Shown here: piece after piece, positions 44,180-56,544 of the stretch
Layout: each line of letters begins with the position of its first letter
How positions within the stretch are numbered: position 1 is the stretch's first letter
Source: Hymenopus coronatus
Lineage: Eukaryota > Arthropoda > Insecta > Mantodea > Hymenopodidae
Direction of reading: 5' to 3'
Assembly: GCA_030762935.1 (NCBI GenBank)
Contig: CM060887.1
Span: 9,726,501 to 9,790,500 of the forward strand
DNA length: 64,000 nucleotides
Program-made: the position numbers and the translations under genes
The notes under the pieces: generated by a model
Told to the model about the DNA's origin: nothing
What the model saw: the letters and a program-made list of their open reading frames with translations, nothing else
Database searches by the model: none

Positions 44180-45050
44180 ACTTTCTCTACACACACTCTG
44201 TACATAGTGAATAGAGAAGGTATTCTAATGCACATAAAAGGTCGATACCAAGATTTCAAAGGAAATCTATGTTTTGAGACTCTCTGAATATAAAAAAAAA
44301 ACATTTTTAGAAAAATGTCCATATATGTGTCTGTGTGTGTGTGTGCGCGCGTGCGTGTGTCTGTGGGCAGCATAGCTCAAAAACGAAAAGACCGTTAAAA
44401 ACCGAACTTGGTACATAAGTTTGGTATCTTCCAAGGATGTGACACGAAGATTTGCAAGGAAATCCCTCCACCACCCCAACTACCCGCATTACATAGAACT
44501 TTTTTTTTCGAAAATTCTGATTTTTTCAAAAATGGCTCTAACGATTTTGATTAAAGTATCGTATATTATAGATATTTACCTGACAAATAAAATGTATATC
44601 TTGAATTTTCTGGGAATAGCCTCTGAAGACTACTTTATTCTGGATGAATTTTACGGAATTTGGTATAACTGCTAAACCGTAAGAGATAAGACAGAAACTT
44701 ATCAGACAAAAAAGGTAGAGCACGTTAAAACACACATCTATGTCATATACATTTTCTTCGTGAAGTTGATCATTTTTAAGATATTCCTTGTTTTTTTGTT
44801 ACAGCTTTGAATAGCTTATACGTTTCTCATACACGAATTTGTCAACTGCTGTTCATACAAACAAAGGAACTTCAGTCACATAGCTTTTTAACCTATGGTA
44901 CTCCCTAATTTTGATTCTACTAACAACGAAGCAAGTAATAAGACTATTTCTGCTAATTTTTCTCAATAAGCATGAAGTAAATAGAAGCATACGCTTTTTA
45001 ACAAAAAGTTGTTGCAGAGGTGTAAGAAATTCATGTGAATGGGTCTTCAG
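44180..45050 (+). mobile_element. HL repeat, near full length
   Basis: ACTTTCTCTACACACACTCT palindrome, GTGTGTGCGCGCGTGCG tract, both palindromes, body; the 3' motif is eroded (GTGTAAGAAATTCATG) and the end is TCTTCAGA. Confidence 0.9.
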
Positions 45051-45449
45051 ATTTTAAAGTATGAAGATATAACGAACGCCTTATACATTGATAAGGACTT
45101 TATATTTGAGAAACTACAATGACCTCAGAAAGTGTAGATGCTATAGTATTTGTTACCAACTTCGTGACGGAAATTCGCAAGCAACAGACAGGAAATTCTA
45201 TAGCTTCAGCATACCTCACCTTGAAGTTCCTGAAATGCAAACCTTTAAAACAATCTCATACTTCCGAACAGTTGCCTCAGAGCATAAACAGAAAATTTCT
45301 CTTCTAATGAGATCGAAACTGCTATGGGTAACAAAAGGTATTTCAGAGTTCCGAACTTTTTTAAGGTACCAGAAAAACCTGAAGCGTTACATCCATATTG
45401 CTTCTTTACTTGCTGCCCTTATCTTGATGGTCTTAAAAAATGTATTTTT
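45051..45449. other. Unassigned sequence with unrecognised frames
   Basis: Two overlapping plus-strand frames (133 codons at 45088-45489 and 62 codons at 45119-45307) compete. The longer runs into an HL end, so it is unlikely to be a gene. The shorter (MTSESVDAIVFVTNFVTEIR) has no recognised relative. It could be an eroded exon. Confidence 0.3.
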
Positions 45450-45573
45450 ACTTTCTCAGGCCAGTGTGTACAAAGTATATAGTGGATAAAGAAGATACCT
45501 ACCTATTCCACCCAAAAATTAAATATCAATTTTTCGCCGGAAATACATATTTTAAAAACCACTCATTCAAAAA
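45450..45573 (+). mobile_element. HL 5' fragment
   Basis: ACTTTCTCAGGCCAGTGTGT to AACCACTCATTC, cut at an A-run shared with an HL copy of opposite strand. Confidence 0.75.
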
Positions 45574-45576
45574 AAA

Positions 45577-46334
45577 ATCTGATGTGTTCCATTCTCTTGA
45601 CTTTCTCTACATCTCTGCAACAAATTATTGTTAAAAAGCTTATTCTTCTATTTACTTCATGCTAATCGAGAAAAAAATGTTAGAAATAGTCTAATTACTT
45701 GCTTCCTTATTTGTTTGTATGGACACGAGTTGATAACTTCCTGTTTGAGAAAAGTATAAGTTTTTCAAAGCTGAAACCAAAAACAAGGAATATCTAAGAA
45801 ACGATCAACACCACGAAAAATGTTTATAACATAAACTGTATGTTTAAACGTGCTCTAGATTTTTTTGTTTTAAGTTTTTGTCCATCTCTTACGGCTCAGT
45901 AGTTATGCAAAATTCCGTAAAATTCATTCAGAATAAAGTAGTCTTCAGAGGTTATTCCCAGAAAATTCAAAATATACGTTTTGTTTGTCAGGTAAATATC
46001 TTTAATATTTGACATTTTAATCAAAATCTTTAGGGCTATTTTTGAGAAAATCAAAGTTTTCGAAAAAAGTTCCATGTAAAGGGTAGTTGGGGTGGGGAAT
46101 TTTCTTGAAAATCTTTGTGGCGCATCCTTGGAAGATACCAAACTTAAATACCAAGTTTGGTATTTAACGGTCTTTAGCAATGCTGTCCAGATACTCACAC
46201 TCACACGCACGGACCTTTTTGTAAAAATGCTATTTTTGGATTCAGGGGGACCCAAAACATGTATTTCCGGAAAAATCTCGGTATCGAATTTTTTGATGGA
46301 GTGCAATACCTTCTCTAGTACGTGTAGAGAAAGT
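45577..46334 (-). mobile_element. HL repeat
   Basis: TCTGATGTGTTCCATTCTCT to CGTGTAGAGAAAGT. Sequence equivalent to TAAGTAGAAGCGAAATAAGG is deleted near 45710. The terminal palindrome has lost its loop (CTTCTCTAGTACGTGTAGAG). Confidence 0.9.
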
Positions 46335-46649
46335 AAAAATCGGAAAATTCATATTGAAATCGCCCAATTTCACATTCCAGTCATCTTAGGAGAGAGGGTT
46401 GAAAAATGTGTCTAAGATTTGCTTTAGAATTTTGTTAGTGTTTTTAAGTCATGTTTCGTACGTTCAGACCATTGGGCTCTTAGTTGCAAACTTTACAATA
46501 AAAAACCAAAAAGTTATTTCATAAAAACCCACTAAAGGCATTTATTTAATAATTTCAACTTCACAACTGCAAAGTCACATCTGCAGGATTTCTCTTTGGA
46601 ACAAACTGCTTGTCGAGAATAGTGTTCACTCGTGTAGTGTTACAGTTGG
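46335..46649. other. Unassigned sequence
   Basis: Nothing recognised. Confidence 0.4.
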
Positions 46650-46797
46650 TTTCTGTTTCTCTTTGGGTTTTATTCATTAGATTACACACACTCTCATCAT
46701 TATTTCCAGACTTTGGGGAGGATAGGGAATAATATGGGCTAGAAAAAGTTCCCACCCCAGTCGGGAATAGAACCCGGGACCCTTCGCAAAGCAGGAA
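46650..46797 (-). mobile_element. tRNA-derived SINE, family D
   Basis: On the minus strand, CCCGGGTTCTATTCCCGACT (B-box arm) and GGGGTGGGAACTTTTTCTAG precede ATTATTCCCTATCCTCCCC, matching the D body at 33367-33534 and 55308-55527. Confidence 0.75.
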
Positions 46798-46866
46798 GGA
46801 AACTCTTGTTAAAGGTTTATCAAATGTTTCCCACTTACCTATTACTAATACTTTATTTGCCCAAAT

Positions 46867-46870
<4 letters not shown>

Positions 46871-46916
<46 letters not shown>
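46871..46916. repeat. AT microsatellite
   Basis: About 23 uninterrupted AT units within unassigned sequence at 46798-47076. Confidence 0.95.
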
Positions 46917-46920
<4 letters not shown>

Positions 46921-47076
46921 AGCAAATACAGTATCAATATATTAAGATATATTTGCATTGAATGTTGCATTTGATTCAAACAGTTCTCTTGAACACGGTG
47001 CGACTGCATTAAGAGCGACTTAACAAGGAAAATAGTATAGCAACTAATTTTTCCTCTGTGTATGCACGTATTTTAC

Positions 47077-47843
47077 ACTTTCTCTACACGTACTACGTAA
47101 ATAGTGTATAGAGAAGGTATTGCATTCCACCCAAAAATTCGATACCGAGATTTCACCGGAAATACATGTTTTGGGTCCCCCTGAATACAAGAAAAGCATT
47201 TGTGTGTGTGTGTGTGTGTATGTGTGTGTGTCTGTGGACAGCATAGCTCAAAAACGAAAACACCGTTGAATACCAAATCTGGTATTTACGTTGGTTTCTT
47301 CCAAGGATGCGACACGAAGATTTTCAAGAAAATCCTCCCACTCCCAACTACCTATGACATGGAACTTCTTTCGAAATTTTTTATTTTCTTAAAAATGGCT
47401 CTAACGATTTTGATTAAAATATCGTATATTAAAGATATTCACCTCACAAATAAAATGTATATCTTGAATTTTCTGGGAATAGCCTCTGAAGACTGCTTTC
47501 TTCTTGATCAATTTTACGAAATTTTGCAAAACTACTAAAGCGTAAGAGATGGACAAAACTCTAACACATAAAAAATGTAGAGCACATTAAAATACACAAT
47601 TTATATTATACAAGCTTTTTTCGTGGAGTTGATACTTTTTGAGATAATCCTTGTATTTGGTTTCAGCTTTGAAAAAGTTATACTTTTCTCATACAGGAAT
47701 TTGTTAACTCCTGCCCATACAAACAAAGGAACTTCAGTCACATAGCAACCAGCTTTTGACTATCATTTTAATCTATGGTACTCCCTTATTTCACTTCTAC
47801 TTACAAGGAAGCAAGTAATACGTCATGTGAATGGAACACAGAT
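47077..47843 (+). mobile_element. HL repeat with a deletion near the 3' end
   Basis: ACTTTCTCTACACGTACTAC palindrome and GT tract at about 47201-47231. AAGCAAGTAATAC jumps straight to GTCATGTGAATGGAACACAG, losing about 95 bp including the 3' inverted motif. Confidence 0.9.
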
Positions 47844-48529
47844 TTTATTGGATGCTACGAGTGTGATTTCTTGGATTTTCTATGGACTTATTGTACACCT
47901 CTGGACACAGTAAGGTGTATGAAATGTGGAAGCAGAGGGAAAGGGGCCCTGATCTGATCCAGATGTGTTGGTACATATCAACATGTGCTTGTCAAGTAAT
48001 AACCGGTACAGTCCCTTCCGCAGCCGCAGGGCAAGTGTCTTGAAAGCGGGCGGACGACCTCATCAACCTGGCGGTGTCATTAAAGCCAGCTCCCCAACGG
48101 CTGTCGAGTAATGGTCGCCATAGAGGATGCTTTCTATGGCTAATTATTCACAGTCGCTACACACGCAACCTAATGTTTCAGACCAATACCTCTCACATAA
48201 TCTCCTACCTATGTCCAGCTTACGTTCTATATGAAGGGTGACCAAAGAAAGCTCCGAGTACCCACAGTTGTATGAATCATTATTTCCATATTTTATTAGT
48301 AGAATACTATAAGTATAAACCATATTTGGGGATGCTTTCGAACATGTGACGCAAAGAGCGAGATTAGTTAAGTTTTAGATTAAGCATCTTTCCTAAGCCT
48401 TTCCTATTGGTTACGGACACAATATGGATATGTGACAGAAGAACGACAGGTTTCGAGATTTCGTCGACGTTAGGCCACGTTAGCCTAGGTGTATGTAAAT
48501 GAACTAGCTCGAAATAAGGGGTAAAATTC
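47844..48529. other. Unassigned sequence
   Basis: G+C content rises at 47920-48150. GAAGGGTGACCAAAGAAAGC at about 48234 resembles a transposon end, but no partner was found. Confidence 0.35.
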
Positions 48530-49370
48530 TTGTGTGTCCCATTCACATCACTTTCTCTGCAACTCTGCAACAAATTATTGTCAAAAAGCTTATACTTCTA
48601 TTTACTTCATGCTAATCGACAAAAGAATTAGCAAAAATAATCTTATTACTCGCTTCCTTGTAAGTAGAAACGAAATAAGGGAGTACCATAAGTTAAAATG
48701 ATAGTCAAAAGCTGGTTGCTTTGTGACTGAAGTTTCTTTGTATGGACAGGAGTTGAAAAATTCCTGAGTGACAAAAGTTTTTCAAAACTGAAACCAATAA
48801 CAAGAAATATCTAAAAAAACGATCAACTCCACGAAAAAATATATGTTACATAAATCGTGTGTTTTAACGTGCTCTACATTTTTTGAGCGGCAGGTTTTTG
48901 TCCATCCCTTCAGTTTAGCAGTTATGCAAAATTTCGTAAAATGCATCCACAATAAAGTAGTCTTTAGAGGCTATTCCCAGAAAATTCAAGATATACATTT
49001 TATTTCTCAGGTAAATATCTTAAATATACGACCTTTTAATCAAAATCGTTACAGCCATTTTTGTGAAAACCAAAAATTTCCATGTAAAGGGTAGTTAGGG
49101 GTGAGAGGATTTTCTTTAACATCTTCGTGTCACATCCTGGGAACATACCAAACCTAAATACCAAGTTTTGGTATTTTGCCGACTCTTCGTTTTTGAGTTA
49201 TCGTGTTCACAGACACACGGACACCTTACACACGGATCTTTTTCTGAAATTGCCTTTTTTTGGATACAGGTGACCCTAACACATATATTTCCGGTGAACT
49301 CTCGGTATCGAACTTTTAGGTACCAATACCTTTTCCATACACTATGTACATAGTACGTATAGAGAAGGTA
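48530..49370 (-). mobile_element. HL repeat, near full length
   Basis: TTGTGTGTCCCATTCACATC to CGTATAGAGAAGGT. Both arms of the terminal palindrome are visible at 49331-49368. Confidence 0.9.
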
Positions 49371-50093
49371 AGACGCCTGGCGCTGTGATATTGCTGAAAA
49401 TGTGAACGTTTGACAGGGACTCGGGTCTTATCACATCTCCATTGGTGCTATTCTAGAACACCATACCACGCGAGCAACCCAACCCTTTATCCCTCATTCC
49501 GCTCGACGCTCCGTCAGAACTTTATAAGCAGTGTGTTAATCTGCTTAACAGTATGCTAATTATCTTTGCATTAGAATTTCAGTACATAGCGCAGAGAAAA
49601 TATTAACCTCATTTTGTATCACCCGGTGAGAGGGGTGAATTCTTGTCCAACCAGAAAGTTTAGGGATCACCAGTTCGAACCCAGTACTTCATTTGTCGCA
49701 AGTTACGTTTCATATTCGTCCCTTCGCTGGGTAATGTGGGATGTCCAATCCGCTGTTACGAGCATACCATACTTAAACGAACAGTTCAACCTCAGAAAAA
49801 TAACAATAGTAGGCCTATTTTTTGGAACTCGAGGAACAATCATTAATATGTGTGTGAAGGAGGCCGAAGTATAAAATTAACAGCAGTGTTGAACACGCAA
49901 TCACAGAGAACGCCATAAAACATTCCCTAGCCATTTTGAAAATCATTTGTATGGGTTTAAACAGAACGTAAAATGTATTATGGTTTAGAAATCGCTTTAT
50001 TTTACTAGTTTTTCTCTTTAATTATTTTAACTTTTATTGTTGCTGCAATCTTTTATAATCTTTGTTAACATTTATTCACATAACTTAATTTTT
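49371..50093. other. Unassigned sequence
   Basis: A B-box-like CCAGTTCGAACCC lies near 49669 within an 86-codon frame (49614-49874). Evidence for either a SINE or a gene is insufficient. Confidence 0.35.
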
Positions 50094-50965
50094 GCTTTCT
50101 CTACACGTACTATGTACAGTGTGTATAGGGAAGGTATTGCACTCCACCCAAAAATTCGATACCGAGATTTCACTGCAAATATATGTTTTAGGGTTCCCTG
50201 TATCCCCCCCAAAAAAGGTATTTTCAGAAAAAGGTCTGTGTGTGTTTGTCCGTGTATCCATGTGTCTGTGAACACGATAACTCAAAAATGAAAAGTCGGT
50301 AAAATACCAAACTTGGTATTTAAGTTTAATATCTTCCAGGGATGCGACACGAAAGTTTTCAAAAAAATCCCCCCACTCCAAGCTACCCTTTACATAGAAA
50401 TCTTTTCAAAACTTTTGATTTTCTCAAAAATGGCTCTAACGATTTTGTTTTAAATATCGTATATTAAAGTTATTTATCTGACAAATAAAAAATACATCTT
50501 GAATTTTCTGGGAATAGCCTCTGAAGACTTCTTTATTCTAGATGAATTTTACGGAATTTTGCATAACTGCTAAACCGTAAGCGATACACAAAAAATTACT
50601 ACACAGAAAACGTAGAGCACGTTAAAACACACACTTTATGTTATGTATATTTTTTTCGTGGAGTTGATAGTTTTTGAGATATTCATTGTTTTTGGTTTCA
50701 GCTTCGAAAAACTTATTTTTCTCATACAGTAATGTCAACTCGTGTCCCTACAAACAAAGGAACCTCAGTCACAAATCAACCAGCTTTTGACTATCACTTT
50801 AATCTATGGTACTCCCTTATTTCGCTTCTACTTACAAGGAGCAAGTAATAAGACTATTTCTGCTAATTTTTTCTGGATTAGCATGAAATTAATAGAAGTG
50901 TAAGTTTTTTAAGAATAATTTGTTGCAGAGATGTAGAGAAAGTCGTGTGAATGGAACACATCAGA
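50094..50965 (+). mobile_element. HL repeat, full length
   Basis: GCTTTCTCTACACGTACTAT palindrome, a GTGTGTTTGTCCGTG tract, the complete body, TGTAGAGAAAGT at 50932-50943, the GTGTG/CACAT stem-loop and ACATCAGA. At 872 bp it is a good reference for the 3' structure. Confidence 0.9.
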
Positions 50966-51447
50966 TATTTTTGATACTTTAATTGTGTGTCACTAGGCAA
51001 CTCATTTCAGAGTCAGACTAATAAATAAAATTATCGGACAGAATGGGTTACATATTGTTCACTCTAAATATCAAATTACTAGCAGTTATTCTCAATGCTA
51101 ATATATGTTCTTAGGTCCACTTTAAAGATAGTTCTACAAGCGAGCTTCGCTTTGAGCCGTGGAATACTTGTTAATGAAACCGAGGAAGTATCGATCACTG
51201 CAGCAACAGCATCAAGCTGATTGGCGCTTGTTCGTGCAAGCATAAGATGGAAACATTTCAGCGCGAATTAATGCCAGGATTGCGAGCGACATGCACACAG
51301 CGTATTCTAAACATTTTACACATGTTCTCACTTAACTTGCATACCTAGTTATATTCATTCCTAAACATCAATACACAGTGCTTAACAGTAAATCATGTGA
51401 AGGTTAGATTTTGACAAATATTTTCCTCGTTTTAACAATGTTTACGG
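50966..51447. other. Unassigned sequence
   Basis: Nothing recognised. Confidence 0.45.
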
Positions 51448-51770
51448 CACCGTGGTCGAGTGGTCAGACCGCTCGCCTCCCATCTAGGTGGCCCGAGTTC
51501 AATTCCAATAGCCCGCAAGTGAGATTTGTGGTGGGGTCTCCGGGTCTTTCGGGTTTCCTTCGCCATTCATTCCACCTAGTGCTCCATCATCACCTTTTCT
51601 ATCATTCATTTTGCTTGTATTTCATATCATCCACTTCATCCTTATGCTCATGCCTGGTTGGGGCCGACCACTCGTTTCAGGTTCCCCATTCTGTGGTTTT
51701 GTACCAAGAGGCTTCTAGACTCCTAAGCATCACTCATTCGGGGAGGGTAAGCCGACTACGAAAAAAAATT
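51448..51770 (+). mobile_element. tRNA-derived SINE, family E
   Basis: GGCACCGTGGTCGAGTGGTC head with A box; B box GAGTTCAATTCC at about 51494; a ~250-bp C/T-rich body and an A-run at 51761-51769. The open frame across it (51411-51782) is not a gene. Only one copy lies in this window. Confidence 0.75.
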
Positions 51771-51806
51771 AATGTTACATAATTGTAGATAAGGAATATA
51801 ATTTTT

Positions 51807-52629
51807 ACTTTCTCTTCACGTACTATGCATATATTGTACACAGAAGGTATTGCATTCAACCCAAAAATTCGATACCGAGTTTTCACCGGAAATATATGTT
51901 TTGGGTCCCCCTGAATCAAAAAAAAAAGCATTTTCAGAAAAAGGTCCGTGTGTGTCTGTGGACAGCATAGCTCAAAAACGAAGAGACCGTTTAATACCAA
52001 CTTGGTATTTAAATTTGGTATCTTCCAAGGATGCGACACGAAGATTTTCAAGGAAATCCCCCACCCCAATTAGCCTTTACATGGAACTTTTTTCGAAAAT
52101 TTTGATTTTCTTGAAAATGGCTCTAACAATTTTATTAAAATGTTGTATATTAAAGATTACCTGACAAATAATATGTATATTTTCAATTTTCTGGGAATAT
52201 CCTTTGAAGACTACTTTATTCTGGATGAATTTTACTGAATTTGGTATTACTGTTAAACTGTAAGAGATAGACAAAAACTTACCACACAAAAAATGTAGAG
52301 TACATTAAAAGATACAATTTATGTTATATACATTTTTTTTCGCGGAGTTGATATTTCCTTGTTTTTGGTTTCAGCTTTGAAAAACTTATCCTTTTCTCAT
52401 ACAGGAATTTGTCAACTCCTGTCCATACAAACAAAGGCACTTCAGTCACATAGTACTATCACTTTAACCTACGGTACTCTCTTATTTCGCTTCTACTTAC
52501 AAGGGAGCAAGAAATAAGGCTATTTCTGCTATTTTTTCTCGATTAACATGAAATAAATAGAAGCATTACCTTTTTAACAATAATTTGTTGCAGAGATGTA
52601 GAGAAAGCATGTGAATGGAACACATCAGA
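51807..52629 (+). mobile_element. HL repeat, near full length
   Basis: ACTTTCTCTTCACGTACTAT, a short GTGTGTGTCTGTGG tract, the body with a small deletion near 52345, ATGTAGAGAAAG, and the end ACACATCAGA. Confidence 0.9.
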
Positions 52630-53342
52630 AAGAATTGCGCAGTTGGAAAAGTAGAAACGCTCGCGTCTCAGCCAGTGGTTTGCTGAACCACCCTCAATAA
52701 AACTAGACCCATGTTTTATTATTAAAGCTACCGTGGAGAAGTTGAGGACTTCCGCTCGCTTGTTAGTGGTTCATAAATGCGTTTTCTGTTGGGAACGTCT
52801 GCAAGATATCTAATAAAACATGGCGGAGTTGGGGAAGCAGCGTAATGTTGTTTCTTGGTGGAGGCGCCGGGTCACTTTTTTGCACGCAGCGATGAAATAT
52901 CCTCCGATATTGGTTTAGCATTCCATGGAGGCAGGTGTATGTAGAGACAACAGATAGATATTCCGATATTACTAACGGAGCATGTAGACCTCTCTAACAG
53001 CGCTCTGCAAACATTCACATCATATGTGGAAATGTCCTCCTTCCTTTACTGTTTACAAATAACACCGCTGTCATTGTAACAGCGCGCAGAGGGAGGGGGA
53101 AAAAAGCAATTTTGCAATATCCGCTCTACCTTTGTGTTTATCTCATCTGCATATGTTTAACCTGCTTGTGCCTTTGATTCCGATGCCCGTGTATTTTATC
53201 GCACGACATGCATCAAGTTTTTGACATGGATGTTTTTAAATGGATTGGAAGGAGTTGATTTCGCCTCCTTTTTCTGTCCCTTTATATATCTAATGTGGGC
53301 TAAAATCTGAATACCCAAATGAAATCCTATGATGTAGTACAT
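52630..53342. other. Unassigned sequence
   Basis: About 700 bp, not repetitive within this window, with no recognised coding motif. Confidence 0.45.
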
Positions 53343-53359
53343 ACCGGGTGTTCAACAAC

Positions 53360-55200
53360 TGTCACATGTTCTAGGGAATGATAGTTGTTTCTCAACTTAA
53401 TCTCCAGAAAGGCTAATACATTTCTCATATCAGTGTTCTAATTTAATTAAACCATCTCTGTAGTGCAATTTATCAAGGTCCTAAAAATAGCTGTTTACCG
53501 CATCAATGACCTCCTCGTTACTGTGAAATCTTCGTTCTCCAAGAAATGCTTTGAGATTTGGGAACAGGTGGTAGTGTGATCTTGCGAATAGTGTAGATGT
53601 TCAAATAATTTGAAATTTAATTAGCACATTTTTGCTTTCTCTATACGTACTATGTACATAGTGTATAGAGAAGGTATTGCACTCGATACCGAGAATTCAC
53701 CGGAAATATATGTTTTAGGGTCCCCTTTATCTAAAAAAAAAACATTTTCATAAAAACGTCCGTGTGTGTGTGTGCGTGTGAGTGTCTGCGTGTCTGTGAA
53801 CACAATAGCTCAAAACCGAAAAGTCGGTAAAATACCAAAATTGTAATTTAAGTTTAGTATCCTCCAGGGATGCGACACGATGATTTTGAGAAAAATCCCC
53901 CCCCAACCCCAAACTACCCTTTACATGGAACTTTTTTCGAAAATTCTGATTTTCTTTAAAACGGCTCTAACGATTTTGATTAACATTACTTGACAAATAA
54001 AATGTATATCTTGAATTTTCTGGGAATAGCCTCTGAAGACTACTTTATTCTGGATGCAGTTTACGGAGTTTTGCATAACTGCTAAATCGTAAGAGATGGA
54101 CAAAAACTTACAACACAAAAAATGTAGAGCACCTTATAACATACAATTTATCTTATATACATCTTTTTCGTAGAGTTGGTCGTTTTTGAGATACTCATTG
54201 TTTCTTGTTTCAGTTTTAAAACAACATATTTTTCTCATACAGGAATTTAGCAATTCCTGTCCATACAAATAAAGGAACTTCAGTCACATAGCAACCAACT
54301 TTTTACTATCACTTTAACCTATGGTACTCCCTTATTTCGCTTCCATTTACAAGGAAGCAGGTGATAAGACTATTTCTGCTGATTTTTACTCGATTAGTAT
54401 GAAGTAAATAGAATCATAAGCTTTTTAACAATAATTTGTTGCAGAGATATAGAGAAAATCATGTGAATGGAACACATCAAATTTTTCCCATTGCAATGAC
54501 TGACCCATGGGCCGGAGCATTGAGGTCTTTTTCTTTTCACCTCATCACTCATACGTTGCACTAAGCTAGCGCAGTAGTCACCAGTGATATTTTTACCCTT
54601 TTCCAAGTAATCAATAAAAAATAATTCCCTGTGCATCCCAGAAAACACTCGCCATAACCTTGTTTGCTGATGAAATTGACTTTGCCTTTTTCGGAGTTGG
54701 TTCACTTGGCGTATTCCACTGTTTTGACTGTGATTTACTTTCTGGAGTGTAGTGATGCATCCCAGCTTCATCCATGGTAATAAGCCGTCTCAAAAGTTTA
54801 TTAGGAATTTTACGGTAGAGCTCCACATTTTTAACAGAAACAGTTTTTCCTTGCATCTTTTGATCAGGTGTCAACAAACGCGGCACCCATCTTGCATAGA
54901 TCTTGTGAAATCCCAAAACATTACTTAAAATATTACTTGCACGTTGTTTTGATATGTTTACAGCCTCTGCTATCTCAAACAAATGTAGTCTACGGTCTTC
55001 CAGTACTAAACATGAATTTTTCCAATTACCTCTGGAGTTGTCAGCGTCCAGAGCGAGGCTCATCACTAGTGCTCGTACGTCCCATTTTAAATTGTGCAAC
55101 CTACCTTTTAATCATTGAATATGAAGAGGCAGAGTGTTTTCAATGTACTGTTCATTTCCTCCTTGATTTCTTTAGTCGTTAAGCCTTCCAAATGAAGTAT
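53360..55200 (-). pseudogene. Mariner transposase, broken and interrupted
   Basis: Minus strand: a recruitment region near 55170 (AVIEYF), GRTSTSDEPRSGR at about 55075 followed by a stop, then a 162-codon frame with ARWVPRLLTPDQK and ITMDEAGMHHYTPESK (first catalytic Asp; the usual W of DEXW is G), KVMASVFWDAQG, a frameshift into DYLEKGKNITGDY, then NAPAHGSVIAMGK (second catalytic region). After the HL insertion come LNFKLFEHLHYSQD and HYHLFPNLKAFLGERRF, then SNEEVIDAVNSYF and stops. It is dead several times over. Confidence 0.88.
53634..54481 (+). mobile_element. HL repeat, full length, inserted in a mariner
   Basis: GCTTTCTCTATACGTACTAT to AACACATCAAA. TTTTT stands on each side (53629-53633 and 54482-54486). 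The mariner reading frame shows a single A5/T5 (AAA AA) at the joint before insertion. That either is a 5-bp target duplication or means one T-run belongs to the element. Confidence 0.92.
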
Positions 55201-55307
55201 TCAATCACTGCTTGATGTAGGACATAATGGGTGTTAAGAAACAATTTTCAAATGTTACAGGGGATAATAGTTACACAGCAAAACAGAAATAATATCTATT
55301 ACACTGC

Positions 55308-55527
55308 TCACCCGGAGGTCCCGGGCTCGATTCCCGGCTGGGGCGGGAAATTTTTCTTTAACCAGAATTATTCCCTATCCCCCATAGAGTCTGGAAGTAT
55401 GAATGTGAGAGTGAATGTGCGTGTAATTAGTAATATAAACCTAATGTTCTGAACCTACAGTTTCACAAGTCAAAGCCCCAGATATGACCATTGATGTTGT
55501 GGGGGCTATACAAATTAAACAATAAAA
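55308..55527 (+). mobile_element. tRNA-derived SINE, family D
   Basis: It starts within the tRNA-like head (CCCGGGCTCGATTCCCGG, B box at about 55322) and has the full D body and 3' end (GGGGGCTATACAAATTAAAC) with an A-run. An HL end follows immediately. Confidence 0.85.
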
Positions 55528-55532
55528 AAATA

Positions 55533-56361
55533 TAATATGTTCCATTCACATTACTTTCTCTACATCTCTGCAACAAATTGTTGTTAAGAGGCCCATGCTT
55601 CTATTTACTTAATGCTAATCGAGAAAAAAATAGCAGAAAGTCTTGTAAGTAGAAGCGAAATAAGGGAGTACCATAGGTTAAAGTGATAGCCAAAAGCTGG
55701 TTGCTATGTGACTGAAGTGCCTTTGTTTGTATGGATAGGAGTTGACAAATTCCTGTAAGAGAAAGGTATAAGTTTTTTAAAGCTGAAACCAGAAACAACG
55801 AATATCTCAAAAACAACCAACTCCACGAAAAAAAATTATATAACATAAAATGTGTGTTTTAATGTGCTCTACATTGTGTGCTAATTTTTTGTCCATTTCT
55901 TACAGTTTAGCACTTATACAAAATTCCTTAAAATTCATTCAGAATTAAATATTCTTCACAGGCTATTCCGAGAAACCCCGAGATATAATTTTATTTGTCA
56001 GGTAAATATCTTTAATATACGATATTTTTAATCAAAATTGTTAGAGCCATTTTTGAGAAAATTAAAACGTTCGAAAAAAGTTCCTTGTAAAGGGTAGTTG
56101 GGGGTTGGGGTATTTCCTTGAAAATCTTCGTGTCGCATCCTTTGGAAGATACCAAATTTAGATACCAAGTTTGGTATTCAATGGTCTTTCCGTTTTTGAG
56201 CTAAGTGTCCAGAGACACACACGGACCTTTTTTTAAAAATGCCTTTTTTTTGTTTCAGGGGGACCCAAAACATGTATTTCCGGTGAAATCTCGGTATCGA
56301 ATTTTTGGGTGGAATGCAATACTTTCTCTATTCATTATGTACATAGTCGTGTAAAGAAAGT
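55533..56361 (-). mobile_element. HL repeat, near full length
   Basis: AATATGTTCCATTCACATTA to GTGTAAAGAAAGT. A deletion of about 25 bp lies near 55637. Palindrome arms lie at about 56320-56360. Confidence 0.9.
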
Positions 56362-56544
56362 GAAAACCACTAGTTTTATTGCAAACATATTATATGAATA
56401 TATAAATGTGGCTTTAACTAGCCTAGTTTAATTGCTAAAGCTTAGTGTAATACGAAATTAGAAAAAAGAACACTATATATACTACACACTTTGATTAATC
56501 ATGCAATTAAGGGTTAAATCTTATAAAACCTATTTGTGATACAT

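Larger units (their letters stand above)
53343..55228 (-). mobile_element. Mariner element split by an HL insertion
   Basis: Mariner transposase sequence on the minus strand runs from about 55200 to 54487 and resumes at 53628 down to about 53360, with an HL copy in between. The left edge reads CGGGTGTTCAACAACTGTCA. A similar block in the same orientation, GGGTGTTAAGAAACA, occurs at about 55232, so a second mariner end may adjoin. Confidence 0.85.

Noticed and set aside
45088..45489. 133-codon plus frame
   Set aside because: It is longer than most, but the C-terminal part is HL end sequence and another frame competes. No family resemblance.
49614..49874. Another SINE or small gene
   Set aside because: A single B-box-like match without an A box, tail or relative is too little; the frame has no motif.
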